Below are positions 8,537 through 17,242 of a stretch of DNA of 64,000 nt, in pieces. Position 1 is the first letter of the stretch. Each line of letters starts with the position of its first letter. The translations under genes and the position numbers were made by a program. The notes under the pieces were generated by a model, which made no database searches, was not told where the DNA came from, and saw only the letters and a list, made by a program, of their open reading frames with translations. The stretch comes from Lachnospiraceae bacterium (GTDB taxonomy: Bacteria > Bacillota > Clostridia > Lachnospirales > Lachnospiraceae), in assembly GCA_017624855.1 (NCBI GenBank), contig JAGAMF010000005.1:62001-126000 (forward strand). Direction: 5' to 3'.

Positions 8537-9976
8537 ATGAAATTTGCCAATAAACTGTTTTTTACAATGACAGCGTTGCTGACCATCATATTTGCCGTTT
8601 TTGGAATGTGGATGCTTTTATCCTATTATTCCAAGGCCGTGGAACGGGAAATTGACCGTGCAAATGCGGAAAGCGGTATGTTCCAGTTGATGTTTGAGAA
8701 TACATATTATCCAATGGCTATGTATGGTAAGGAGTTTGCCGTCCGAGGTGTCATGGACAGCATATCCTTCGGTGTCGAGAAAAACGGCAATTATTGCGTT
8801 GTTTGGGATGATGAGCGGGAATATTATTGCAATCCCAACATCGGTGTTGATATGATAAACACAATCTATGGTGTAAGTAACGCATTGGACCGGGAAACCG
8901 GCAATTATGCAGAAGACGAAAATTATTACGGAGTAGCCATCCGTAAAATCGGTTCAAGATATTACATCATTACTGTAAGTAAAACAGAGTTTGATATATA
9001 TCTGGGCATGTGCCGTGATATTACTGCGGTGTATGAAGCAAGAGAAGAATTGACGATTCGTTACTGCATCGCTTTGGGAATTCTTCTGGTGGTAGGCGGC
9101 GCGGTAATCTTCATTCTTTCCCGTTACATTACCAGACCCATCAGCAGGTTAAATCATGTGGTAAACGATATCACCCAAGGCAATTATGAGATAAGATGTG
9201 ATGTAAAAGGAAATGATGAAATTGGTAAATTGGCGGCAAATTTTAATGAAATGACCAATGCCATTGTGGATCATATGCACCAGAAAGAGTTGGAAGCATT
9301 GCAGAAGGAGAATTTTACCACTTCTTTTGCCCATGAATTAAAGACTCCTTTAACATCCATTATCGGATATGCGGACATGCTTAATACCGTAGAAATGACC
9401 GACCGGGAGCGAAGCGAGGCATATTATTATATTTTTACACAGGGAAAGCGTTTGGAGAATCTTTCCCATAAACTTCTGGAATTGGCGGAGATTGATAAGA
9501 ATCCTATAAAAAAAGAAGCAATTCCCACAAAGGAATTGGAAGAAAATCTTCGCAATACCATGCGCCCTATTTTTGCTGCCAAAAAAGTGGAAGGTGATAT
9601 TCATCTGGACAAAGGCTACATATACGGAGACAAAGAACTGCTACTTTCCGTGTTTTACAATTTACTGGATAACGCCGTAAAAGCTGTGGAAGAAAACGGC
9701 GAAGTACATTTTAAGGGCATGAATCTCATGGGGGACTACGAGATTACAGTAACGGACAACGGCAGGGGAATTCCGGAAGAAGAAATAAGTCGCATTACGG
9801 AGGCTTTTTATATGGTGGACAAGTCCCGCTCCAGAAAAGAAGGCGGCGCAGGAATCGGTATGGCCCTCTGCCAGAAAATCATACAATGCCACGATGCAAA
9901 AATGCACATTCACAGTAAGTTGGGGGAAGGAACGGTAATTCGTGTTGTATTTACCGGGCAAGAGGAGAATAAATGA
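8537..9976 (+). CDS. Membrane sensor histidine kinase
   Basis: The partner of the preceding response regulator, about 479 residues. It has two membrane segments (about 8-28 and 177-197) enclosing an extracytoplasmic sensor, then HAMP, HisKA with phospho-acceptor His in FAHELKTPLTSIIGY, and an HATPase domain with NLLDNAVKA (N box), DNGRGIP (G1) and GGAGIGMALC (G2). Start ATG 8537 follows the regulator stop by one base and uses the GGAG of the preceding codons; ATG 8522 is an alternative. Its 3' end overlaps the next gene by four bases (ATGA). The signal sensed is not evident. Confidence 0.93.
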   Translation: MKFANKLFFTMTALLTIIFAVFGMWMLLSYYSKAVEREIDRANAESGMFQLMFENTYYPMAMYGKEFAVRGVMDSISFGVEKNGNYCVVWDDEREYYCNPNIGVDMINTIYGVSNALDRETGNYAEDENYYGVAIRKIGSRYYIITVSKTEFDIYLGMCRDITAVYEAREELTIRYCIALGILLVVGGAVIFILSRYITRPISRLNHVVNDITQGNYEIRCDVKGNDEIGKLAANFNEMTNAIVDHMHQKELEALQKENFTTSFAHELKTPLTSIIGYADMLNTVEMTDRERSEAYYYIFTQGKRLENLSHKLLELAEIDKNPIKKEAIPTKELEENLRNTMRPIFAAKKVEGDIHLDKGYIYGDKELLLSVFYNLLDNAVKAVEENGEVHFKGMNLMGDYEITVTDNGRGIPEEEISRITEAFYMVDKSRSRKEGGAGIGMALCQKIIQCHDAKMHIHSKLGEGTVIRVVFTGQEENK

Positions 9977-10935
9977 AAAAGAAAATTTTTAAAACCTATT
10001 TTATAACGGTGACTGCTTTGCTTGCGGTAATTGCACTTGCGGTTTTTTTGCCCCAAATTGTTTTTTATGTGCAGGACAGTTATCAGGTCAGTCGTATTGA
10101 TGTAATTAACAGGGATGTTTATGACATTATGGAAATGCAGACTGCATATTCGGCAGATACCGCGACTCGCTTAAAGAAATTGTCAGAGGTGGGATACGGA
10201 AATATAACCGTATCGTTGGTAGAAAATACCATCGGTTATGATGAATTGTATTCAATAATATCGGTTGTGCGCAATTCCGAATATATGACAAATCTTACAG
10301 AGATTACCTACAATGATTTAAATGAGGTCATGTCTACAATCGGTGGAGATGATTTGGAAAAATGCAATCGTTACATCGTGTATGGGCCAAGCTATTCGGA
10401 TGGCGTTATTCTTATGTTCTGGTATATGAAAATATATCTGCCTTCCGTTGACAGCTACATGGAGATCATTGTTGATTCCGAAACTCATACCATATATTAT
10501 GTCAGTCTGGAAGTATCACAAGAGGTTACTTATGTTGTAGAAGAAGACGGGAAATTAAAGGAATATACTCTTGCCGAAGGCGAAACCTTGGAAATTGAGG
10601 AAGGAACCGTGGCGATATTAACAGAACCTGTGGAGCAAACCTTGGAGCAAATGGAGACGATTCAATTAATTGCACAGAAGGTACCGGAGCAGTATGTGTC
10701 ATCTTATCGTGCATACTATGGTGCGGATGCGCAGGTTGTATCTTCTTATGATGAGGAGGTTCGTCTGGTTGCCGAGAACTCTGTATTAGAGGGGAATACA
10801 TATACATTTGCAGCGCCTTTGGAATATGATGGTCCTGCCGGCAGCGTATTCTTTCTCTTTTATGCAGAAACAAGCAGCGGCCCCATGCCGAACTTCACTG
10901 TCGGAATCCCTATAATACGTCGTCTAATTAACTGA
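9973..10935 (+). CDS. Membrane-anchored protein of unknown function, third gene of a two-component operon
   Basis: The 320-residue product has a basic start and one strong membrane segment (about 9-30), with the rest predicted outside the cell. I recognise no domain. There is a Glu-rich stretch around residues 190-220 and an aromatic, beta-rich feel elsewhere. The start overlaps the kinase stop by ATGA, so translation is coupled to the kinase at a fixed ratio. That coupling suggests it is an accessory sensor or a target of the two-component pair. The family could be lineage-restricted. Confidence 0.65.
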   Translation: MKKKIFKTYFITVTALLAVIALAVFLPQIVFYVQDSYQVSRIDVINRDVYDIMEMQTAYSADTATRLKKLSEVGYGNITVSLVENTIGYDELYSIISVVRNSEYMTNLTEITYNDLNEVMSTIGGDDLEKCNRYIVYGPSYSDGVILMFWYMKIYLPSVDSYMEIIVDSETHTIYYVSLEVSQEVTYVVEEDGKLKEYTLAEGETLEIEEGTVAILTEPVEQTLEQMETIQLIAQKVPEQYVSSYRAYYGADAQVVSSYDEEVRLVAENSVLEGNTYTFAAPLEYDGPAGSVFFLFYAETSSGPMPNFTVGIPIIRRLIN

Positions 10936-10953
10936 TAAAAGCGTAAAATAATA

Positions 10954-10981
10954 TTGTTTTTTGTCGCAGGTTTGCTATAAT
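10954..10981 (+). promoter_or_regulatory. Predicted promoter of the receiver/hybrid-kinase operon
   Basis: TTGTTT at 10954-10959 and TATAAT at 10976-10981 are 16 bases apart, 64 bases before the receiver gene. Confidence 0.55.
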
Positions 10982-11045
10982 AAAAACAGTTGGTAATAGC
11001 ATGCTAACTGAATGTGGTTTGTGGTGAATAGGGTGGAAACAAAAA

Positions 11046-11441
11046 ATGAATAATACAGTAACGTTTTATAAAACAAACAGTGCACATATTTTAATTATTG
11101 ATGATAATGCCTTGGTATTAAGAAATATGAAGGTTCTTTTGGACGATAAGTATTCCGTGTCTGTGGCGGCTTCCGCTACCCAGGCATATATGGCTATGGA
11201 AAAAAGAAAGCCCAACTTAATTCTCTTAGATTATGAAATGCCGGAGATGAACGGTAAGGACTTATATATCAAATTAAAACAAGACGAAGCCTACAAAGAC
11301 ATTCCCATTGTATTTCTTACAAGTGCGGCAGATGCGGATATTGTACAAAGACTTCTTTCTCTTCGTCCTGCCGGATATATTTTAAAACCGGTTAATGCGA
11401 TTAATCTTATGTCTGTTATTGAGGATGTATTAAGAGGATAA
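11046..11441 (+). CDS. Stand-alone receiver domain (CheY-like) protein
   Basis: The 131-residue protein is a single receiver: acidic pair in IIDDNA, phospho-acceptor Asp in LILLDYEMPEMNG, Ser/Thr in FLTSAAD and Lys in ILKPVN. There is no output domain, so it must act by binding a partner or as a phosphate relay or sink. It lies 5 bases upstream of a hybrid kinase carrying its own receiver and Hpt domains, and is most likely phosphorylated by that Hpt domain. Confidence 0.88.
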   Translation: MNNTVTFYKTNSAHILIIDDNALVLRNMKVLLDDKYSVSVAASATQAYMAMEKRKPNLILLDYEMPEMNGKDLYIKLKQDEAYKDIPIVFLTSAADADIVQRLLSLRPAGYILKPVNAINLMSVIEDVLRG

Positions 11442-11446
11442 GTCAT

Positions 11447-13915
11447 ATGGTATTCAAGACACAGTTAATCTGTTGTATCATTGTTTTCTTTATCGGTGTT
11501 TTTTATTTCGTATCTGTCAAAGAGAAAAAGAAAAAATCTCATAAGTGGTACTCTGTCATGCTGATTGTTTCCGTAGCGCAATTGGTATTTGACATCTTGT
11601 CCGTAATCACGGTAAATCAACTCGAAACAATTGAACCTTGGATAAATAAGCTGGTACATCAGTGTTTTATGACACTGATGCTTGCCATCTTTTTTGCTGT
11701 GTACAGATATTTGGAAACGGTTATTCAGGAAGAAATCGGAGATGCATTTAAAAGTGCCAAATGGGCCTATATTCCGCTTCTGGTCTCTTTCGTGGGAGTA
11801 TTGGTGTTGCCGATTTATTATGCAGAAACGCCGAAAGGGAATTATTCATATGGTCCCGGCCCCATAAATATCTATATCAGCATTGCCATTTATGTTATTT
11901 TAATTTTACGGTTGACCATCAAATACGGAAGAATGCTTTCCGCAAAAAAGACCACAGCCATTGTGGTTGCAATGCTCAGTGAGGCTTTAATTGCAGGATA
12001 TCAGGCGTTTGTACCCACTGCGTTAATTTCCTGTTTGGGTATTACCCTGTTGAATTTAAGCTTTTATCTGATGATGGAGAATCCGGATGCGGTTTTGGTA
12101 GAGTTGTTAAAAAAAGAAACTCACCGTGCGGATGTGGCAAACCGTGCCAAGACGGACTTCCTTGCTAACATGTCTCATGAAATCCGTACGCCCATTAATT
12201 CCATGCTGGGCATGACGGAAGTGATTTTGCGGGAGAATGATGAGAAGAAGATTAAAGAATATGCCATGGACATTCAGGATTCCACCAAGTCCCTGCTTAA
12301 CCTGATCAATGATATTTTGGATATTTCCAAAATTGAAGCCGGCAAGATGGTGATTACTGATGTGGAATACAGCTTTTCGGCTATGATTGAAGAAGTCCTA
12401 AGCATGATTGATTTCCGAATAAAAGACCGAAATCTTCGTTTTGATGTGGATATCGACGGCAATATTCCGGACAAACTCGTGGGTGATGATGTACATATTC
12501 GCCAGGTATTGGTGAATCTGTTAAGCAATGCATTCAAATATACCGCAGAAGGCTCGGTATCCCTTAATGTAAGACTTATCCCGGAAAGCAATGAGCAGGA
12601 AGCCTGTTTATGGTTCTCCGTAAAAGATAGCGGCATGGGTATTAAAAAAGAAGATATAGATAAGATTATGATTCCTTACGAGCGTTTCGATGTGACTAAA
12701 AACCGAAACATTGAAGGTAGCGGACTGGGGCTACCCATTACCTTCAAACTTCTCGCGGGCATGGGTAGCAAGATGCGCGTGGAAAGCGAGTACGGTAAGG
12801 GGTCTGAGTTTTCTTTTATCTTGAAACAGCAGGTGGTGAATGCCATACCGATTTCAAAGATAAAGAAAGACAAGGAAGAAGAGAAAACATATACCTATGT
12901 TCCGGCTTTTGAAGCTCCCGATGCCAAGGTACTTGTGGTGGATGACAATAAAATGAACCGCAAGGTATTTCGGGCGTTGTTGAAGAAAACCAAGATTCAG
13001 ATTGACGAGGCTTGTAGCGGTAAAGAGTGTCTTGAAATGGTGCAAAAGCGTGCCTATGACATCATTTTTATGGATCATATGATGCCGGAAATGGACGGCG
13101 TGGAAACCTATCATATTTTAAAAGAAATGAAGGATTATCCCAGCCAAAAGGCGCCGGTGGTTATTGTAACGGCCAATGCCATAAAAGGGGCGAAGGACAA
13201 GTACATTGTAAAAGAAGGATTCAGAGCCTACATTTCCAAGCCTATTGATTATGTGAAGCTGGAAAAAACCATAAAAGCATTGTTGAAAAAGAACTTGATA
13301 CATGGTGTTAGTGCAGAGGATGAAACAACGGAAGAGGCGCAGGAAGAACTTCCGGTAATCAACGGTTTGGATTGGGAATATGCGAAGAATCATTTTACCG
13401 AGCAGCAGGATATGTTGCAGGCTGTGGCATTTTTCTGCGGTTCCATTGACAGTGAGGCAAAAGAGCTGCAGTTGTTGTATGAGAAGCTGGATGAAGCGGA
13501 AGGGTATAAGAATTACTGTACCAAGGTTCACAGTATGAAGAATTCGGCGGCTATTGTGGGAATCATTCCGTTGACAGGTATGGCCAAAGTGTTGGAAGAT
13601 GCAGCCAGAAGAGAAGAACGATCAACACTTGATGTTTTAACTCCGGTATTCCTGAAAGAGTGGACTTCTTTTAAAGAGCGATTGGCAGATATGGTGTCTT
13701 CCGATGCGCAAGACCGGCAGCAGATGAGCGAAAGCAACTGGAATATGTTCAAAGGTGAAATTCGCAAAGCGGCGGAAGATATGGATATTGATGCCTTGGA
13801 TAAAATTTTGTTTGATATGCAGGCTTACCGCGTACCTGAGGAATACGAAGAAGCATATCTTAAAATTCAAGATGCCATTGGGCGTTTTGATGTAGAATAC
13901 TTAATGACAATATAA
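11447..13915 (+). CDS. Hybrid histidine kinase with multi-pass membrane sensor, receiver and Hpt
   Basis: The 822-residue protein carries a full phosphorelay. About seven hydrophobic segments fill residues 1-210 with almost no extracellular loop. HisKA follows with His244 in FLANMSHEIRTPINSMLGM, then HATPase (SGLGLPITFKLLAGMG), a receiver with Asp in IIFMDHMMPEMDG (about 490-610), and a C-terminal Hpt domain with His in KVHSMKNSAA. The compact membrane input suggests it senses something in or near the membrane, or pairs with another membrane protein. No DNA-binding partner is adjacent; the single receiver upstream is the likely last relay step. A terminator follows. Confidence 0.92.
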   Translation: MVFKTQLICCIIVFFIGVFYFVSVKEKKKKSHKWYSVMLIVSVAQLVFDILSVITVNQLETIEPWINKLVHQCFMTLMLAIFFAVYRYLETVIQEEIGDAFKSAKWAYIPLLVSFVGVLVLPIYYAETPKGNYSYGPGPINIYISIAIYVILILRLTIKYGRMLSAKKTTAIVVAMLSEALIAGYQAFVPTALISCLGITLLNLSFYLMMENPDAVLVELLKKETHRADVANRAKTDFLANMSHEIRTPINSMLGMTEVILRENDEKKIKEYAMDIQDSTKSLLNLINDILDISKIEAGKMVITDVEYSFSAMIEEVLSMIDFRIKDRNLRFDVDIDGNIPDKLVGDDVHIRQVLVNLLSNAFKYTAEGSVSLNVRLIPESNEQEACLWFSVKDSGMGIKKEDIDKIMIPYERFDVTKNRNIEGSGLGLPITFKLLAGMGSKMRVESEYGKGSEFSFILKQQVVNAIPISKIKKDKEEEKTYTYVPAFEAPDAKVLVVDDNKMNRKVFRALLKKTKIQIDEACSGKECLEMVQKRAYDIIFMDHMMPEMDGVETYHILKEMKDYPSQKAPVVIVTANAIKGAKDKYIVKEGFRAYISKPIDYVKLEKTIKALLKKNLIHGVSAEDETTEEAQEELPVINGLDWEYAKNHFTEQQDMLQAVAFFCGSIDSEAKELQLLYEKLDEAEGYKNYCTKVHSMKNSAAIVGIIPLTGMAKVLEDAARREERSTLDVLTPVFLKEWTSFKERLADMVSSDAQDRQQMSESNWNMFKGEIRKAAEDMDIDALDKILFDMQAYRVPEEYEEAYLKIQDAIGRFDVEYLMTI

Positions 13916-13925
13916 AAGAATCACC

Positions 13926-13972
13926 AAAACCTCCTTTTACGGGTAAAACAAGCCCAATAAGGAGGTTTTTTT
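13926..13972 (+). terminator. Intrinsic terminator after the hybrid kinase
   Basis: AAAACCTCCTT pairs with AAGGAGGTTTT and runs into T bases. Confidence 0.85.
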
Positions 13973-14084
13973 AATAATTATTTTAGAAAGTGGTTATTTT
14001 GTTTATAAAAATATAATTTGCCTTATTCTGCGGGGTACAGTTACAATGTTAAAAGAGGAAAAACAACGGTAAGGAGTAAATAGA

Positions 14085-14963
14085 ATGGCAAATTATAAGA
14101 TTTTTACGGATTCATCCTGCGACCTTCCCAAAGAGATTATTGAGAAGTTTGATTTACAGGTTATGCAGTTAGAGGTAATTATTGACGATAAGCCTCCCGT
14201 ATTGAATCGTGATATTAATATCAAGGATTTTTATGATCAGTTAAGAGCAGGAGCGAATGCGAAAACATCTGCCGTAACATTAGGACATTTCGAAGAGCAT
14301 ATGAGAGCGGTTTTGGAAGCGGGAGAAGACATTCTGTATCTCGGTTTTACATCCGGTCTTTCCGTAACTTACAACAACGGTGTGTTGGTTCTGGAAGATT
14401 TAAAGAAGGAATATCCGGATCGCAAGATTTTATATACAGATACTGTATGTGCATCCATGGGTGAGGGGCTTGTGGTATATCATGCGGCAAAACTTCGCGA
14501 AGAAGGAAAGAGCATGGAAGAGGTATTGGCAGCGGTAGAAGCGATGAAAGATCGTGTACATCACCATGTAACCGTTAATGACTTATTCTTTTTAAAGCGC
14601 GGCGGCAGAATCAGTGCAGCATCTGCTGTGGCAGGTACCGTGCTTCAGTTTAAGCCTATTATTATTGTGGATGAAGCAGGTAAGCTTTCCAATATCGGCA
14701 AAGTGAGAGGCCGTAAAACATCTCTGAACGAGTTATTTAACATGTTAAAGAAAGTTCAGAAATTTGATGAGTTACCTTATGTTTTTGTTTCACACAGTGA
14801 TTGTTTGGATGATGTAAATCATTTGGTAGATATGATTAAAGCTGAGTTCCCCGAAACCGAAGTGGTAATCAGTGACATCGGTCCCGTAATCGGAGCTCAT
14901 ACCGGTCCCGGAGCCATTGCGTTATGTCATTTGGGCAAAACCACGAAGGGCGTATTGGAATAA
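14085..14963 (+). CDS. DegV family fatty-acid-binding protein
   Basis: DegV-type proteins bind a fatty acid and in Firmicutes hand exogenous fatty acids to the FakA kinase for phospholipid synthesis. The 292 residues match the family. The N-terminus YKIFTDSSCDLP is typical, as are LGFTSGLSVTYNN and the ligand-lid motif FLKRGGRIS. AAGGAG lies 9 bases before ATG 14085. No FakA is adjacent, but the convergent next gene is plsY, the acyltransferase that uses the acyl-phosphate produced by that route, so the placement is functionally coherent. It is cytoplasmic and monocistronic. Confidence 0.93.
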   Translation: MANYKIFTDSSCDLPKEIIEKFDLQVMQLEVIIDDKPPVLNRDINIKDFYDQLRAGANAKTSAVTLGHFEEHMRAVLEAGEDILYLGFTSGLSVTYNNGVLVLEDLKKEYPDRKILYTDTVCASMGEGLVVYHAAKLREEGKSMEEVLAAVEAMKDRVHHHVTVNDLFFLKRGGRISAASAVAGTVLQFKPIIIVDEAGKLSNIGKVRGRKTSLNELFNMLKKVQKFDELPYVFVSHSDCLDDVNHLVDMIKAEFPETEVVISDIGPVIGAHTGPGAIALCHLGKTTKGVLE

Positions 14964-15000
14964 GCTGATTAAATTTGCATAATTCTCTCTTTTACATAAA

Positions 15001-15037
15001 AATGTCCCGGAGATTAAGTCTCCGAGACATTTTTTAT
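15001..15037. terminator. Terminator between convergent degV and plsY
   Basis: AATGTCcCGGAGA pairs with TCTCCGaGACATT and ends in T bases on the plus strand; A bases on the other side also let it serve the minus-strand plsY. Confidence 0.8.
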
Positions 15038-15047
15038 TTCTTATAGT

Positions 15048-15668
15048 TTATGATGCTTTTTTCTTTTTAAAAGATGCCCGAAGGCCAAGCTCTTCTTTTT
15101 TAATCATGCGCTTGATGTTCTCAAAGTGCTTTACAATGATAACCAGCGAAGCAATCAACGGAATCAGGAAGGCCCATTTTACCGGCGACATAAAGAACAA
15201 CCAAATAGGGAAGGTGGACACCGTTGTAAAAGTGGCCAAAGCCAGGTAATCGGTGATAATCGTAATTACAATAATGCCGATACCCATGATAATGAAGAAG
15301 CGCCAATCCAGTCCCAGCATAATGCCTACATATGTGGCAAAGCCCTTACCGCCTTTTCCTTTCAGATAAAAGGGGAAGATGTGGCCAAGTACTGCTGCGG
15401 TTGCCACGCAATAGGGTAGGTAAATATACTCCGGGAAAATCCACTTTGCAAGAAGGACCACCAGTGTTCCTTTTAAAATATCGCAGATTCCTACAATGAG
15501 GCCGTATTTCCAACCCAGAAGAAGGGTTGTATTGGATGCGCCCAGGTTTTTAGAACCGCCGGAACGCAGGTCTTTCTTCTTGATTTTGGATATGATGAGG
15601 GAAGTACTGATACTTCCTACCACATAGGCAATTAAAATGCCTACTATATGCACAACATAAATGTTCAT
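15048..15668 (-). CDS. plsY: Acyl-phosphate:glycerol-3-phosphate acyltransferase
   Basis: PlsY is the integral membrane enzyme that moves an acyl group from acyl-phosphate to glycerol 3-phosphate, the first step of phospholipid synthesis in most Gram-positives. The family's three conserved loops are present: GGSKNLGASN, GHIFPFYLKGKGGKGFAT and HFENIKRM. Five or more hydrophobic segments fit the known topology. Start ATG 15668 has GAGAGGT just upstream; an in-frame ATG four codons earlier (15680) lacks one. The C-terminus is Lys-rich. It is a single gene convergent with degV. Confidence 0.93.
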   Translation of the reverse strand: MNIYVVHIVGILIAYVVGSISTSLIISKIKKKDLRSGGSKNLGASNTTLLLGWKYGLIVGICDILKGTLVVLLAKWIFPEYIYLPYCVATAAVLGHIFPFYLKGKGGKGFATYVGIMLGLDWRFFIIMGIGIIVITIITDYLALATFTTVSTFPIWLFFMSPVKWAFLIPLIASLVIIVKHFENIKRMIKKEELGLRASFKKKKAS

Positions 15669-15844
15669 ATTACCTCTCATTTCTGAGCACTTCTTTGCGA
15701 AGAGCTGCCATAATAGCTATTTATTTTCGCTCCGAAACAAATAACCGTGTGAAAAAGATAAAATACACAAAAAAGTATCTTTTTATTCTCTTTTATGGTA
15801 CTATTTTTTGTAGAAAAGTGCAATGTTTTTATATGGAGAATGAA

Positions 15845-17140
15845 ATGAAACTAAATTATAGAAGAACCATTTTGGCCGGCCTTGCTTTTATGGCGATTTA
15901 TTCTTTTTGGCAGACTTATGACAATATCGTACCGTTGATTTTGAAAAACAGCTTTGGTATGAATGAAATCGTAACAGGCGTGGTAATGGCAGCCGATAAT
16001 ATTCTGGCATTGTTTTTATTACCGCTGTTTGGAACCCTGTCGGATAAGGTGGACAGCAAGTGGGGTAAAAGAAAGCCTTTTATCGTAATCGGTACGGCCT
16101 TTACGGTGGTGGCCATTGCGTTTATGCCTATCGGTGACAATACAAGAAACCTTCCTTTATTCTTGATATCAACGGGACTGGTGCTTTTGTTCATGGCATT
16201 CTTCCGTTCGCCCTGCGTGGCGTTAATGCCGGATGTTACACCAAGACCTTTGCGAAGCAAAGGAAATGCCATCATTAATCTGATGGGTACCGTGGGAGCC
16301 ATTTACGGACTGCTTATGATCGGACTTGTGGTAGGTGACGGTAAAACTCCGGATTATACGATGCTTTTTTGGTCCGTGATTATTTTTATGATTATCAGTA
16401 TTCTCGTGCTGATGTTTACCGTAAACGAAAAGAAATGGGGCGAAGAAGCCCGTAAGGCGGAAAAGGAACATCCCGAGCTTATGGAGGATGCCCAAGAAGA
16501 TGAAGCTCCGGCAACCGGCAAAAAGCTTAGTAAGCCTAAGAAAAAGAGTCTTATTTTCTTACTTCTGTCGGTGGCTTTCTGGTATATGGCATATAACGCG
16601 GTAACAAGTGCATTTTCCCGCTATGCAACCCAAGTATGGGAGCTTGAAAACGGAGGTTATGCAGACTGCCTTATGGTGGCAACCGTGGCGGCGGTTATCA
16701 GCTACATCCCTTTAGGATTCCTTGCAAGTAAAATCGGTCGTAAAAAGAGCATTCTCATGGGTATTGTAGGCTTGTTTATCGGCTTTTTATATGTAGGATT
16801 ATTTTTTAAGTATCATTTTATGATTAATTTAGGCTTTATTATAATCGGTGTATGCTGGGGAGCGATTAATGTAAATTCATTCCCCATGGTAGTGGAAATT
16901 GCCAATGACGGTGATGTGGGTAAATATACCGGCTATTATTATGTGTTCTCCATGGCCGCACAGGTGCTTACTCCGGTGCTTTCCGGCGCACTTTTACAGT
17001 GGGTAAGCTATACAACTTTGTTCCCTTATGCCTGTGTATTTTCGGTTTTGGCATTTTTTACCATGATTATGGTAAAACACGGGGATACCAAGCCCATGGC
17101 AAAGAAATCAGTACTTGAAAATTTTGATGTGGATGATTAA
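15845..17140 (+). CDS. Major facilitator transporter, SLC45-like
   Basis: About 431 residues with roughly twelve membrane segments. The first half has the cytoplasmic loop GTLSDKVDSKWGKRKPF, typical of SLC45/sucrose-symporter-like major facilitators, and the second half repeats an ASKIGRKKS loop. A long charged central loop (about 205-240) separates the halves. The start at 15845 uses GGAG 6 bases upstream; ATG 15833 is possible, and longer in-frame starts have no ribosome binding site. The next gene is a surface cellulase, 102 bases downstream without a clear terminator, so a role in importing released oligosaccharides is plausible but not shown. Confidence 0.85.
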   Translation: MKLNYRRTILAGLAFMAIYSFWQTYDNIVPLILKNSFGMNEIVTGVVMAADNILALFLLPLFGTLSDKVDSKWGKRKPFIVIGTAFTVVAIAFMPIGDNTRNLPLFLISTGLVLLFMAFFRSPCVALMPDVTPRPLRSKGNAIINLMGTVGAIYGLLMIGLVVGDGKTPDYTMLFWSVIIFMIISILVLMFTVNEKKWGEEARKAEKEHPELMEDAQEDEAPATGKKLSKPKKKSLIFLLLSVAFWYMAYNAVTSAFSRYATQVWELENGGYADCLMVATVAAVISYIPLGFLASKIGRKKSILMGIVGLFIGFLYVGLFFKYHFMINLGFIIIGVCWGAINVNSFPMVVEIANDGDVGKYTGYYYVFSMAAQVLTPVLSGALLQWVSYTTLFPYACVFSVLAFFTMIMVKHGDTKPMAKKSVLENFDVDD

Positions 17141-17242
17141 TATAGAAGATACAGTATCTGCGGATAATATAAAAGAGATGCCGATAATCCGAAGGCATTT
17201 AAAAATAAATTATTATAAAAGATTGTTTTAAGAGGTTTTGCT

